NCBI GenBank assembly: GCA_964624255.1
Contig: CAZUWV010000027.1
Span: 1 to 17,799, forward strand
Direction of reading: 5' to 3'
Length of the DNA stretch: 17,799 bases
Origin: JAUZQZ01 sp964624255
Lineage (GTDB): Bacteria; Pseudomonadota; Zetaproteobacteria; Mariprofundales; Mariprofundaceae
Below, one piece after another: positions 5,563 to 13,642 of the stretch; within the stretch, counting starts at the first letter, position 1, and each line of letters opens with the position of its first letter. The position numbers and the translations under genes were made by a program. The notes beneath the pieces were generated by a model. It was given only the letters and a program-made list of their open reading frames with translations. It made no database searches and was not told the DNA's origin.

Positions 5563-6986
5563 ATGACCGTTGCATCAGGATGTGTTGCCGCCGGACATAA
5601 ATCCACGGCGGAGGCGGGGGCGGAAATACTACGCGCAGGCGGCAATGCCGTAGATGCTGCTATCGCCAGCGTCTGTATGGCTTTCATCGCCGAGCCCGTG
5701 CTGACGGGGGCGGGTGGTGGAGGCTTCCTGCGGCTGCGAGAACCGGATGGAACCGCCATCCTGTTTGATGGTTTTTCCCGTATGCCCGAGCGCCGCATCG
5801 AAACCTTGGAGCGGGTTGATTTTCGCGCCATACAGGTGGATTTCGGCGATACCGTGCAAACCTTCCATATTGGTCGCGCCGCAGTCGGAACGCCCGTACT
5901 CATGTCCCTGCTGTTTGAGGTACACCGGGCCCACGAACGTATCCCCATGCGGGAAATCATGGCACCCGCTATCCATGGAGCACGTATAGGCATTCGCTTA
6001 AATATCCTTCAAGCCTCATTTATCCATTTACTGAAACCCATCCTGCCCTCCGAAAAGCCATGCCACCAATTGCATGCGCCGGAGGGGCATCTACTGGGGA
6101 AAGGCGAATTATTCAGAAATGCGGATCTGGCCAGTCTACTCGAATTACTCGCCACGGATGACGTGAGTGAAATGTATCATGGTGATGTAGCGCGCCGTAT
6201 TGTAGATACATGCCATTCCGGAGGTCTACTCTCCATGCATGATTTGGAGCAGGCTTGGGTTATTCGGCGAAACCCCCTTTCCATATCAGCATTAGGAGGC
6301 CAAATACTCAGCAACCCTTCCCCTTCATCCGGCGGATGCCTGATGACGTTCAGCCTCGTGCTGCTGGACCGACTGGTAAAATCCGGGCGTCGTGAATCGC
6401 TCAATATTCTACTGGCTGAAGTCTTGCGCGCAGGCATGGAAGCACCACCCATATCAGTGTTCTGGACAAGGAGGGGCAAGCGGTGTCCCTCACCGTTAGC
6501 AATGGCGAGGGATCCGGTATTGTAGTGCCAGGAACGGGTATCCACCTCAATAACATGCTGGGTGAAAAAGATATCAATCCGGCAGGGTTTCATCGCCTCT
6601 CGGGTGGAAAAACGCTTTCATCCATGATGGCGCCTTCCATCTTTGTCTATCATGGCCGACCCGCTCTAATCCTCGGTAGCGGTGGTTCAAATCGCTTGTG
6701 TGGCGCTATCCTCCAGGTGCTATGCCGTCACAGGCTCGAAACGATGGATCTCGAAACGGCTATCCATTCTCCACGGCTCCACCATGAAGGCTGCGTACTC
6801 GATTGCGAACCGGGCTGTCTCAGCCCGGATGAGGAGCATACATTGTCCAGGTTGGGCTGGGATATTCGTCACTGGCAGCAGGCATCGGTTTACTTTGGCG
6901 GCGTGCATGCCATCGCGCTCGATGCAAATGGACACATACAAGCTGCCGGTGACCCGCGGCGCGGCGGTGCGATTGCATGGGCGTAG
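5563..6986 (+). pseudogene. ggt: Gamma-glutamyltransferase, broken by one frameshift
   Basis: Two overlapping frames together encode a gamma-glutamyltranspeptidase of about 474 residues, which transfers or hydrolyses the gamma-glutamyl group of glutathione and related compounds. Frame one (5563-6525) has the large-subunit start AAGHKSTAEAGAEILRAGG, EPVLTGAGGGGF (44-55) and NPSPSSGGCLM. The second frame carries TTHISVLDKEGQAVSLTVS from 6444, then GSGIVVPGTGIHLNNMLGE, LSSMMAPSIF and the GSGGSNRL block. The Thr at 6444-6446 is the catalytic, self-cleaving residue. One base is missing near 6441-6443 (GGAAGC; GGAAGGC would restore Glu-Gly-Thr-Thr-His). No slippery heptamer is visible, so decay or a sequencing error is likelier than programmed frameshifting. 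No signal peptide is seen. It overlaps folK by 10 bp. Confidence 0.85.
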
Positions 6987-7480
6987 AGGCCATCGTTGCC
7001 TTTGGTGGTAATGTGGGGGATGTACTGCCTGGGTTCCTCTCCGCACGCGAACAGATCACATGCACCAGAGGCCTGCGAATACTTGATTCCTCCTGTGTTT
7101 ACCGTTCTCCTCCCATGGGGCCTGCCGAACAATCGGATTATCTCAATGCCATCGTGTTACTGGATGTCGATATAGAGGCCAAAACACTCCTGCAATACAT
7201 GCAAAATATCGAGAAGGAACATGGCCGCATACGTACGGGCGAACGCTGGGGTCCAAGAACGCTCGATCTCGACCTCATTGCCTATGACGATACGGTCATG
7301 CGAACAACATATCTGACACTACCCCATCCGCGTATGTGTGAGCGTATATTTGTATTACAGCCCCTATGTGACATCCGACCGGGCTGGCGACACCCCGTAT
7401 TAAAGCAAACAGCGAACAAACTACTTGAAACATTGATAGCGGCAGGCGTTCCAGGACTCAAGGAAAAGCGGGTATGGTAA
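6977..7480 (+). CDS. folK: 2-amino-4-hydroxy-6-hydroxymethyldihydropteridine diphosphokinase
   Basis: FolK (HPPK) transfers pyrophosphate from ATP to 6-hydroxymethyl-7,8-dihydropterin, giving the substrate of FolP. The 167-residue product has the family start AIVAFGGNVGD (5-15), the YRSPPMGP loop (42-49), QSDYLNAIV (52-60) and the signature RWGPRTLDLDLIAYD (90-104) with the magnesium-binding Asp97 and Asp99. LPHPRMCERIFVLQPL follows as expected. Length is normal. The ATG lies inside the last codons of ggt (10 bp overlap), so it is probably translated from the same transcript. It converges on the DHH gene with a 66 bp gap in which no convincing terminator is visible. Its pathway partner folP is on the opposing operon. 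Confidence 0.95.
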   Translation: MGVEAIVAFGGNVGDVLPGFLSAREQITCTRGLRILDSSCVYRSPPMGPAEQSDYLNAIVLLDVDIEAKTLLQYMQNIEKEHGRIRTGERWGPRTLDLDLIAYDDTVMRTTYLTLPHPRMCERIFVLQPLCDIRPGWRHPVLKQTANKLLETLIAAGVPGLKEKRVW

Positions 7481-7546
7481 TTGCCTGCAGGTCTGCATTC
7501 TTCGGAGCCGTCGTCTCCAGCAGTTCAAAGTCCTCCCGACAGACTC

Positions 7547-8530
7547 TCAGGAAGAAAACATTGCATGGAATGCTTTCATAAAATGATGAAGTTCTTCTCG
7601 CGGCAACGTATTGATACCGGCAGCAGATTTTCGGCCACCACCCGTTGAAAACTGTCGGCACAACTCATCGGCGCCACATCTTTTGTTCATGGGTGCCCGC
7701 ACACTGATACGATAGGCTTCGCGCTTCTCTCCATCCGTAAACAGCATGGCAACGGCATGCGCACGGCTTGGGTACGCGCGCGCCAACTCATTACCGAAGA
7801 GACCGGAAACCCGTCTGCTCCAGGGTTTGTCTGGTAATACGAACAAAGCTATATCGGTATTTTCGAATTCTGGCCGGATTTCACGGGCCCGGCTGATATC
7901 ATTATCCATGCCTTCCTTTAACATGGGAAAAGCGCAGTCCGTTTCGATAAATTCAAACGGGTCCAGAAAGGGTTTCATCCGCCGATATAGTCCGGCCGGA
8001 TGAAAATAGAGGTCATCAACCATCATGCCATAACCATTGTAATTCAGGCATTCCCCCAGATGACGCAATTGCCGCAACTGAACCTGCCTGAGATTGAGTG
8101 GCACGGCGGCATGGGTAGCAACATCGTGAAGGTTATCGCCAAAGGCCGCCACGACGGCCCAGGAAAGAAACGCGCCCTGCAAGTGCTGATTTACCAGCAA
8201 GCTGGTACATACATTCGCAGCGGTATTGATATGCGTTCGCAAATTTGGATACTCGGGGACAGTGCCGGAAAAATGGTGGTCGAACCACCGCACCTTTACA
8301 CCTTTATTGAGCAGATACAGCAAAGATTCCCGATTGCAGTCCAGTGAAATATCCAGCACACAGACGGCATCGTTCTCCCCGACATTCTCTTCGGTGGATA
8401 CATACCGCAACAGAGCAATGTCCCGTTTAACGCCGGTAACCAGCTCAGATTCGATCGGGTGAGCCAGACGCCACTGGTGCAGTGCGCACAAGCCATCGGC
8501 ATCACCGTTAAATACGTCAAATTGTGTCAT
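7547..8530 (-). CDS. DHH/DHHA1 family phosphoesterase
   Basis: The 327-residue cytoplasmic protein belongs to the DHH superfamily of metal-dependent phosphoesterases. Visible motifs are DVFNGDADGLCALHQ (5-19; Asp10, Asp12), VLDISLD (58-64; Asp60), the name-giving DHH at 84-86 (WFDHHFSG), AFGDN (Asp132 at the centre) and a C-terminal DHHA1-type substrate loop GGGRKSAAGIN (297-307). All expected metal ligands are present, so it should be active. The superfamily includes RecJ, NrnA (nanoRNA/pApA), and GdpP/PDE2-type c-di-AMP hydrolases; the NGDADG form is that of a less studied proteobacterial group. It is the last gene of the cdaA operon, 9 bp after glmM, which makes c-di-AMP or pApA possible substrates. 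That is inference from context; oligonucleotide or other phosphodiester substrates are equally possible. Confidence 0.88.
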   Translation of the reverse strand: MTQFDVFNGDADGLCALHQWRLAHPIESELVTGVKRDIALLRYVSTEENVGENDAVCVLDISLDCNRESLLYLLNKGVKVRWFDHHFSGTVPEYPNLRTHINTAANVCTSLLVNQHLQGAFLSWAVVAAFGDNLHDVATHAAVPLNLRQVQLRQLRHLGECLNYNGYGMMVDDLYFHPAGLYRRMKPFLDPFEFIETDCAFPMLKEGMDNDISRAREIRPEFENTDIALFVLPDKPWSRRVSGLFGNELARAYPSRAHAVAMLFTDGEKREAYRISVRAPMNKRCGADELCRQFSTGGGRKSAAGINTLPREELHHFMKAFHAMFSS

Positions 8531-8539
8531 CTCATACGC

Positions 8540-9886
8540 TCAGGCGGAAATGACCGCCTCGATCAATTCAATGAGGCCCTGCCCTGTGTCCAGCATTATA
8601 TCGGCATCTTCAGCCTCGACCATGACGCGCAACTTAGGTTCAGTACCGGACATACGCACGCTCAACCGCCCCTTCCCATTGAGTCGTCCTTCGGCCATCT
8701 GCACGGCCTGCTGTATCCGTGGTTCCTTTATTATATCCATACGTCGTGGCAGTACGATATTCCATAATTTTTGAGGATACAGCTGCATGCTGGAAGCCAG
8801 TTCAGACAGGGGCTTCTCCTGCTCACGCATGGCTGAGATCAGTTGCAGGGCGGTCAGCAGACCATCTCCCGTTGTATTGCAGTCCAGCATAATAATATGC
8901 CCGGATTGTTCGCCACCCAGATTACATCCTTTGTCACGCATCATTTCCAGCACATAGCGGTCCCCTACCCTGGCCCGATGCATGCCAAGGCCCAAACCGT
9001 GGAGATAATGCTCCAGCCCCATATTACTCATCAACGTGGTCACCACAGCCTTGCCCGTCAGCCCATGACAACGCAACAAGTGCTCCGCCAATGCGGCGAT
9101 CACGCGATCACCATCCACAATCATGCCATTGGCATCGCAGGCAATCAGCCTGTCTGCATCGCCGTCCAGCGCGAAACCCACGTCCGCTCCCGTTTCTACG
9201 ACGCGCGCACACATAGCCGCCGGTTCAGTCGACCCACAGGCTAAATTGATGTTGTGCCCGTCCGGCTGATTATACATGGCCACAACGTTGCAACCCAGCT
9301 CGTCCAGCAGTCTCGGTGCCACGTCATAGGCAGCGCCATTGGCACAATCCACCACCACCTTGAGTCCGTCAAGTCGAAAACCACGCGGCAATGATGCCTT
9401 GCAAAATTCCACATAGCGTCCGCGCGCATCATCGACGCGGAAAGCTTTGCCAATACGGGTAGCGTCCGGCAGTGGGGGCAAGTTATCAAGACAATGCTCA
9501 ATCTCCTGCTCAACCTGATCGGGTAGCTTGAACCCGTCGGCACCGAAGAACTTGATACCATTGTCTCTGGCCGGATTATGTGAAGCGGACAGCACCACCC
9601 CGGCATCGGCACGCAGGCTACGCGTCAAATAGGCCACCGCAGGAGTTGGTACGGGGCCAACCAGCAATACATTCATTCCCTGTGCTGTAAGCCCCGCACA
9701 CAATGCCGATTCGATCATATAGCCGGAAAGACGGGTATCTTTGCCAATAAGAATATGTGGCTGATGATTCAAATGCCGGGTTAACACATAACCTGCGGCC
9801 CGGCCAAGCTTTAACGAGAACTCGGCCGTCATCGGTTCCTGGTTCACCGTGCCTCGCACGCCATCCGTGCCAAAGTACCGTCGCAT
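8540..9886 (-). CDS. glmM: Phosphoglucosamine mutase
   Basis: GlmM converts glucosamine-6-phosphate to glucosamine-1-phosphate for UDP-GlcNAc, peptidoglycan and lipopolysaccharide. The 448-residue product starts RYFGTDGVRG. It has the phospho-serine loop LSASHNPARDNGIKFF (Ser102), the metal-binding DGDADR (Asp241, Asp243, Asp245), GEQSGH, and the phosphate-binding RMSGTEPKLRVMVE near the end. Serine and aspartate positions match E. coli GlmM numbering. Its ATG overlaps the cdaR stop by one base (TGATG), implying coupled translation. In Firmicutes GlmM binds CdaA and limits c-di-AMP synthesis; the shared operon makes a similar link plausible here. Confidence 0.97.
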   Translation of the reverse strand: MRRYFGTDGVRGTVNQEPMTAEFSLKLGRAAGYVLTRHLNHQPHILIGKDTRLSGYMIESALCAGLTAQGMNVLLVGPVPTPAVAYLTRSLRADAGVVLSASHNPARDNGIKFFGADGFKLPDQVEQEIEHCLDNLPPLPDATRIGKAFRVDDARGRYVEFCKASLPRGFRLDGLKVVVDCANGAAYDVAPRLLDELGCNVVAMYNQPDGHNINLACGSTEPAAMCARVVETGADVGFALDGDADRLIACDANGMIVDGDRVIAALAEHLLRCHGLTGKAVVTTLMSNMGLEHYLHGLGLGMHRARVGDRYVLEMMRDKGCNLGGEQSGHIIMLDCNTTGDGLLTALQLISAMREQEKPLSELASSMQLYPQKLWNIVLPRRMDIIKEPRIQQAVQMAEGRLNGKGRLSVRMSGTEPKLRVMVEAEDADIMLDTGQGLIELIEAVISA

Positions 9887-10566
9887 CAGTTTCTTTCCTT
9901 TTGACTTACAGATTTACGCACCAACTTTCCGCTCACTACAAATTTGGTACCGGTATTCACCAGGCGTATGGCCTTCCCCACGGGACTCTCCACGCTAACC
10001 GTAACCTCGAACGGTCCGCCCTTGGTCTTCGGGTGAACTGCGGTCGTTTCCACGTCCGCTAACGCATCCAGCCATACCTCCGGCCCCGTCAACGCAGCCA
10101 CAGCAGGTTTAACCCTCACATCCAGAGCCTCCCATCCTTCCGGCAGTTCCAGTCGAGGCTTAACCACAATCTCTCGTTTAATCACTCGATCTATCTGCAG
10201 CTGCAGCCGGTCCGGTTGCAGCTTTTCGATAGTCAGCCCGACCGGGAGCCGAATGGTTGATATCTTCAATGCCCGTTCCACCACACCTGGCTCCCTCAAT
10301 CCCGAAGCGTCAAGCGGTACGTGTATATCCGTTGCTTTCAGACTCGCCAACCTCGCCTGCAAACCGCTAACGGTAACGCGCACATGATCCGGAAGGTCGT
10401 TCACAATGACCATATCAGACGGAAGTCCCTGTACCTGGAGCGGCACATCTATACTCAGCGAACCGGCCCCCTGTCCATGAACCTGGGCCCACAGTACAAC
10501 CGCAATCAGTACAGCCAGTAACTTCAGACCGCCAGCTTTAAGCGACTCCACTGTTTTTGGTGTCAC
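9886..10566 (-). CDS. cdaR: YbbR-domain protein, c-di-AMP synthase regulator CdaR
   Basis: The 226-residue protein has one N-terminal membrane helix (about 13-28, GLKLLAVLIAVVLWAQ) followed by extracytoplasmic beta-rich YbbR-type repeats, roughly two (about 36-120 and 125-210). YbbR repeats are recognised by blocks such as VPLQVQGLPSDMVIVNDLP and VRVTVSGL. Firmicute CdaR is longer and usually has about four repeats, so this is a short form. CdaR sits in the membrane beside CdaA and changes its activity. The start is GTG at 10564-10566, three bases after the cdaA stop, with AGGATAGG just upstream. Assignment relies on domain pattern plus position between cdaA and glmM. Confidence 0.85.
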   Translation of the reverse strand: MTPKTVESLKAGGLKLLAVLIAVVLWAQVHGQGAGSLSIDVPLQVQGLPSDMVIVNDLPDHVRVTVSGLQARLASLKATDIHVPLDASGLREPGVVERALKISTIRLPVGLTIEKLQPDRLQLQIDRVIKREIVVKPRLELPEGWEALDVRVKPAVAALTGPEVWLDALADVETTAVHPKTKGGPFEVTVSVESPVGKAIRLVNTGTKFVVSGKLVRKSVSQKERN

Positions 10567-10569
10567 AAC

Positions 10570-11355
10570 CTATCCTGAAACAGCTGTTGGCGCAGCACCT
10601 TCTGACAATCGCCGCATCAAGCGATCTCTCAAAGCATTACGGTCCAGCGCTTCACTCATCTTCCCCTCCTCCGCCATACGCACATACCCTGACTCTTCGG
10701 ACACGACAATGACCAGCGCATCACTCTCTTCCGTCAACCCAATCGCAGCCCGATGACGGGTGCCAAATTCACCAGCTAACACATTGGCCTGGGCCAACGG
10801 CAACAATACTCGTACGGCCACAATTCTGCCATGGAGCCCCTCCCCCGGTTGTATAACTACAGCACCATCGTGCATGGGGGCATGGGGGCAAAAAAGTGTT
10901 TGGATGATGTCGCTACGTACAGGCACATTCATTTCCACGCCGGATTCAAACAGGTGCTTCAGACCCGTTTCACGTTCAAGCACCAAAATTCCTCCCCAGC
11001 CTCGGTGCGATAACGCGAAAGCAGATTCGACCAACGAATCGGCCAGCCCGATTCGCGCACGCGTGGTAGCCAGCGGGTTGACCCCAACCTGCATCAGCGC
11101 CCGGCGTATTTCATGCTGGAACAGAACAACCAGAATAATAATGAAAGCCGAAAAGAACTGACCGAATATCCATTCTGCGGTTAACAACCCAAAAAAACGT
11201 GCCAGCTCGTAAACGACAACGACCACTGCCAGGCCAATCAGCATTTGCACCGCGCGCGTACCGCGTATCAAGCGGAGTATGAAATAAACCACCACCGAGA
11301 CCAGGGCGACATCCACCAGATCGCGAACACCAAAATGCCAGCTTCCCATTCCCAT
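10570..11355 (-). CDS. cdaA: Diadenylate cyclase CdaA
   Basis: CdaA joins two ATP to make cyclic di-AMP. The 261-residue product has three predicted membrane helices (about 12-29, 37-53, 65-80), then QHEIRRAL (80-87) and a DisA_N cyclase domain. The two catalytic motifs are intact: DGA at 163-165 (PMHDGAVVI) and RHR at 200-202 (FGTRHRAAIGLTEESDA). I chose the ATG at 11355, one base after the folP stop, because it puts the protein start just before the first membrane helix, as in the family. The frame is also open upstream to a TTG at 11412 that would overlap folP by 56 bp; that 19-residue extension (MLRLYAVPCLNP...) is not family-like but has a GGTGG before it. It is co-transcribed with folP, cdaR and glmM. 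Confidence 0.93.
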   Translation of the reverse strand: MGMGSWHFGVRDLVDVALVSVVVYFILRLIRGTRAVQMLIGLAVVVVVYELARFFGLLTAEWIFGQFFSAFIIILVVLFQHEIRRALMQVGVNPLATTRARIGLADSLVESAFALSHRGWGGILVLERETGLKHLFESGVEMNVPVRSDIIQTLFCPHAPMHDGAVVIQPGEGLHGRIVAVRVLLPLAQANVLAGEFGTRHRAAIGLTEESDALVIVVSEESGYVRMAEEGKMSEALDRNALRDRLMRRLSEGAAPTAVSG

Positions 11356-11356
11356 A

Positions 11357-12217
11357 TCAGGATAATACGACTGAATCGGATTCAGACAAGGCACAGCGTA
11401 TAGCCGAAGCAATTCTCACCACCCGCCTCTGGGCCTCCACATCATGTACACGCAGGATGTCGGCCCCCGCATACACACATGTGGAGACTGCGGCAGCCGT
11501 TTCGAATTCGCAATCTTCCACCGATGCTCCCGTCAGCGCCCCCAGAAATGATTTACGTGAAACCCCCATCAATACTGGAAATCCGAGGCGCTTGAAGCGA
11601 GGGGTAGCTGCAATCAACGCCAGGTTATCCTTCGGCTTCTTGCCGAAACCGATACCGGGGTCCAGCAGAATGGCATCTTCCCGGACCCCGGCAGCCACAC
11701 AAACCGCCGCTCGGTTGGCAAGGAATGATTCCACCTCATCCACGACGTCGCCATACTGAGTGTCGCGCTGCATAGTTGCAGGCATGCCACGCATGTGCAT
11801 CAGACAAACATCCACACCCGCTTCCGCCACCACATCCAGTGACGCGGCATCGCCCGCAAGCGCGGTTACATCATTCACCATCATCGCGCCGACAGCGATA
11901 GCCCGACGCATGACTTCGGCCTTGGATGTATCTACGGAGACCATCATACCGTTGCCACACAACGTCGCGATAACGGGAATTACCCGCGCCAGCTCTTCCT
12001 TTAACGGTACTGACCTCGAACCTGGCCGCGTGGATTCTCCACCCACATCAATGATGTCCGCGCCCGCATCCCACAAATGTCCCGCATGCCCGGCTGCATC
12101 TTCAAGACCCGCGTGCATGCCGCCGTCCGAAAATGAATCCGGGGTACAGTTAAGCACGCCCATAACCCACGCATCACCATCGGCTGGTGAAAACCAGCGG
12201 GAATGTTCCATCGTCAT
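11357..12217 (-). CDS. folP: Dihydropteroate synthase
   Basis: FolP condenses 7,8-dihydropterin pyrophosphate, made by FolK, with p-aminobenzoate to give dihydropteroate; it is the sulfonamide target. The 286-residue product has all signatures: GVLNCTPDSFSDGG (20-33), DVGGESTRPGS (57-67), VSVDTSK (93-99), MVNDVTAL (113-120), DPGIGFGKK (186-194), SRKS (220-223) and RVHDV (256-260). Length is normal. The ATG at 12217 has no Shine-Dalgarno sequence close by (AGGGAG is about 18 bases away). A small upstream ORF ends in an ATGA overlap with this start, so translation may be coupled. Third-codon ATG is an alternative start. It is followed by cdaA after one base. Confidence 0.96.
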   Translation of the reverse strand: MTMEHSRWFSPADGDAWVMGVLNCTPDSFSDGGMHAGLEDAAGHAGHLWDAGADIIDVGGESTRPGSRSVPLKEELARVIPVIATLCGNGMMVSVDTSKAEVMRRAIAVGAMMVNDVTALAGDAASLDVVAEAGVDVCLMHMRGMPATMQRDTQYGDVVDEVESFLANRAAVCVAAGVREDAILLDPGIGFGKKPKDNLALIAATPRFKRLGFPVLMGVSRKSFLGALTGASVEDCEFETAAAVSTCVYAGADILRVHDVEAQRRVVRIASAIRCALSESDSVVLS

Positions 12218-12309
12218 TGTGTAATCAACACGAACTCCCTCAATCCACGCCGCCAGGTATCAAAATTAATATCGGGGAATTCCCTGGGGCTTCTTCCATG
12301 CGCGCACAA
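12214..12309 (-). CDS. Possible 31-residue ORF upstream of folP
   Basis: In the 128 bp between aspC and folP a short minus-strand frame runs from a TTG at 12309 to a TGA at 12214-12216 that overlaps the folP ATG as ATGA. The predicted peptide contains GRSPREFPDINFDTWRRGL and ends EFVLITQ, a composition like real protein rather than noise. I do not recognise it. There is no clear ribosome site before the TTG, and the frame has a stop five codons upstream of it. It may be a leader peptide coupling translation to folP, the remains of a longer gene, or chance. Confidence 0.3.
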   Translation of the reverse strand: MCAHGRSPREFPDINFDTWRRGLREFVLITQ

Positions 12310-12345
12310 ATTATTTTCGCATCAATGACTGATTGGCGCGAAGAA

Positions 12346-13554
12346 TCAAATCAGATTAAGACTTTTTGCCGCTCTCTCGATCCGTCCGACTGCATCTTCC
12401 AGCGTGTCCTGGGAAACAGCATAGGAAAACCGCACATGTCCGGGACTGCCGAAGGCCGTACCGGGGACCAGCGCCACGCCCGTTTCTTCCAGCAACCATT
12501 CGCAGATGGCCACGTCATCCGTCAGTTCGGTACCCTTGGACGTTTGCTTGCCTATCCAGGCGGAAACAGATGGAAAAACGTAAAATGCACCGTCAGGTTT
12601 AAGGCAGCGCATACCGGGAATGGCGTTAATGGCGCGGACCAACCACCCCCGCCGTATCTGATATGTGCGTACCATGTCTTCCAACGCATCGGTGGGACCG
12701 GTGAGGGCCGCCAGCGCCGCCTTCTGCGAAATGGACGACGGGTTGGAAGTGCTTTGCCCCTGAATTTTAGCCATAGCCTTGATAAGATGCGCAGGACCGG
12801 CGCAAAAACCGATGCGCCAACCGGTCATGCAATAGGCTTTGGAAACGCCATTCAGGGTGATGGTCCGATCTTTCAGATCCGGATTGACCTCGGCAAAGGT
12901 GGCAAATTGTTTGCCGTCGAAGAGGATTTTCTCATACATATCATCCGTTGCCACGGCCACACCCGGGTGTTTGCGGACAATCTTGCCCAATGCTGCCAGA
13001 TCTTCAGCCGAATAGGCCATACCTGTGGGATTGGATGGTGAATTAAGGAGTAATAGCCGTGTCTTGTCGGTAATCGCCGTGTCCAGTTGCGCCGCCGAGA
13101 GTTTGAAATCATTGCCCGCCGTTGTATCCACAATCATCGGCACGCCTTCGGCCAGAAGCACCATGTCGGGGTAGGACACCCAGTACGGCGCGGGAATCAC
13201 CACCTCGTCACCAGGGTTGATCATGGCCTGAAACAGGTTGAAGATGCATTGTTTGCCGCCAGTGGACACCAGAATCTCCTCAGGCGCGTAATCAAGATTA
13301 TTGTCCCTCTTGAATTTCCCGGCAATAACCTGTCGAAGCTCAATAATTCCGGGCACCGCCGTATAGCGGGTAAATCCTTCATCAATGGCTTTCTTTCCGG
13401 CTTCGCAGGCGGCTTTCGGTGTGTCGAAATCAGGCTCGCCCACCGATAATGAAATAATGTCGCGACCGGCGGCACGCAGTTCGGCGGCTTTGGCGGTGAT
13501 AGCCAGTGTGGCCGATGGTTTGACTTGCTGGATGCGCTTCGACAATTTAATCAT
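12346..13554 (-). CDS. aspC: Pyridoxal-phosphate aspartate aminotransferase (class I, Ib type)
   Basis: The 402-residue protein is a fold-type I aminotransferase that should move amino groups between aspartate and 2-oxoglutarate, possibly also acting on prephenate or aromatic substrates as some Ib enzymes do. Visible features are SLSVGEPDFDTP (35-46), YTAVPGI (64-70), STGGKQ (97-102), NSPSNPTG (171-178), TDDMYEKILFDG (203-214) and the PLP-lysine motif GVSKAYCMTGWRIGF (236-250; Lys239, Arg247). The HVRFSYA block near the end holds the substrate-carboxylate Arg. I start at the ATG 13554, not the longer frame to 13608, because MIKLSKRIQQVKPS is the family start and AGGA lies eight bases before it. 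A hairpin spans that ribosome site. It is probably the first gene of the folP-cdaA operon. Confidence 0.93.
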   Translation of the reverse strand: MIKLSKRIQQVKPSATLAITAKAAELRAAGRDIISLSVGEPDFDTPKAACEAGKKAIDEGFTRYTAVPGIIELRQVIAGKFKRDNNLDYAPEEILVSTGGKQCIFNLFQAMINPGDEVVIPAPYWVSYPDMVLLAEGVPMIVDTTAGNDFKLSAAQLDTAITDKTRLLLLNSPSNPTGMAYSAEDLAALGKIVRKHPGVAVATDDMYEKILFDGKQFATFAEVNPDLKDRTITLNGVSKAYCMTGWRIGFCAGPAHLIKAMAKIQGQSTSNPSSISQKAALAALTGPTDALEDMVRTYQIRRGWLVRAINAIPGMRCLKPDGAFYVFPSVSAWIGKQTSKGTELTDDVAICEWLLEETGVALVPGTAFGSPGHVRFSYAVSQDTLEDAVGRIERAAKSLNLI

Positions 13555-13571
13555 GGCAGTAATCCTGCCAT
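13553..13571 (-). promoter_or_regulatory. aspC: Hairpin over the aspC ribosome site and start codon
   Basis: On the mRNA strand ATGGCAG-GATTA-CTGCCAT forms a 7 bp perfect stem with a 5-base loop. The last two bases of the 3' arm are the first two bases of the aspC start codon, and the AGGA ribosome site crosses the 5' arm and loop. A folded mRNA would hide both. This could lower or regulate translation start; whether a protein or ligand controls it is unknown. Confidence 0.5.
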
Positions 13572-13642
13572 GTGCTGTCATCTGTTCAAGCATTGGTGGT
13601 TTCTTCATCCACCTCCGCTACAATGCGCTGACCTTCCCCTGG

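Noticed and set aside
5481..5993. Minus-strand ORF of 170 codons over the ggt start
   Set aside because: Antisense to ggt; its tail (RYARNDK) is the known translation artefact of the CATTGCGAG repeat.
6436..6450. Programmed frameshift in ggt
   Set aside because: No slippery X-XXY-YYZ heptamer or downstream pseudoknot signal at the site; a single missing G explains it more simply.
7481..7546. Bidirectional terminator between folK and the DHH gene
   Set aside because: Only 4-base stems without T-runs were found in the convergent gap.
11356..11412. Upstream TTG start for cdaA
   Set aside because: Would add 19 residues without family similarity and a 56 bp overlap with folP; the ATG at 11355 fits the family start and gene spacing. 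Kept as an alternative because a GGTGG precedes the TTG.
12187..13041. Plus-strand ORF of 284 codons
   Set aside because: Antisense to aspC, whose PLP-lysine and substrate motifs are unambiguous.
13555..13608. Longer aspC start at 13608
   Set aside because: The extra 18 residues are not family-like and the internal ATG has a good ribosome site.
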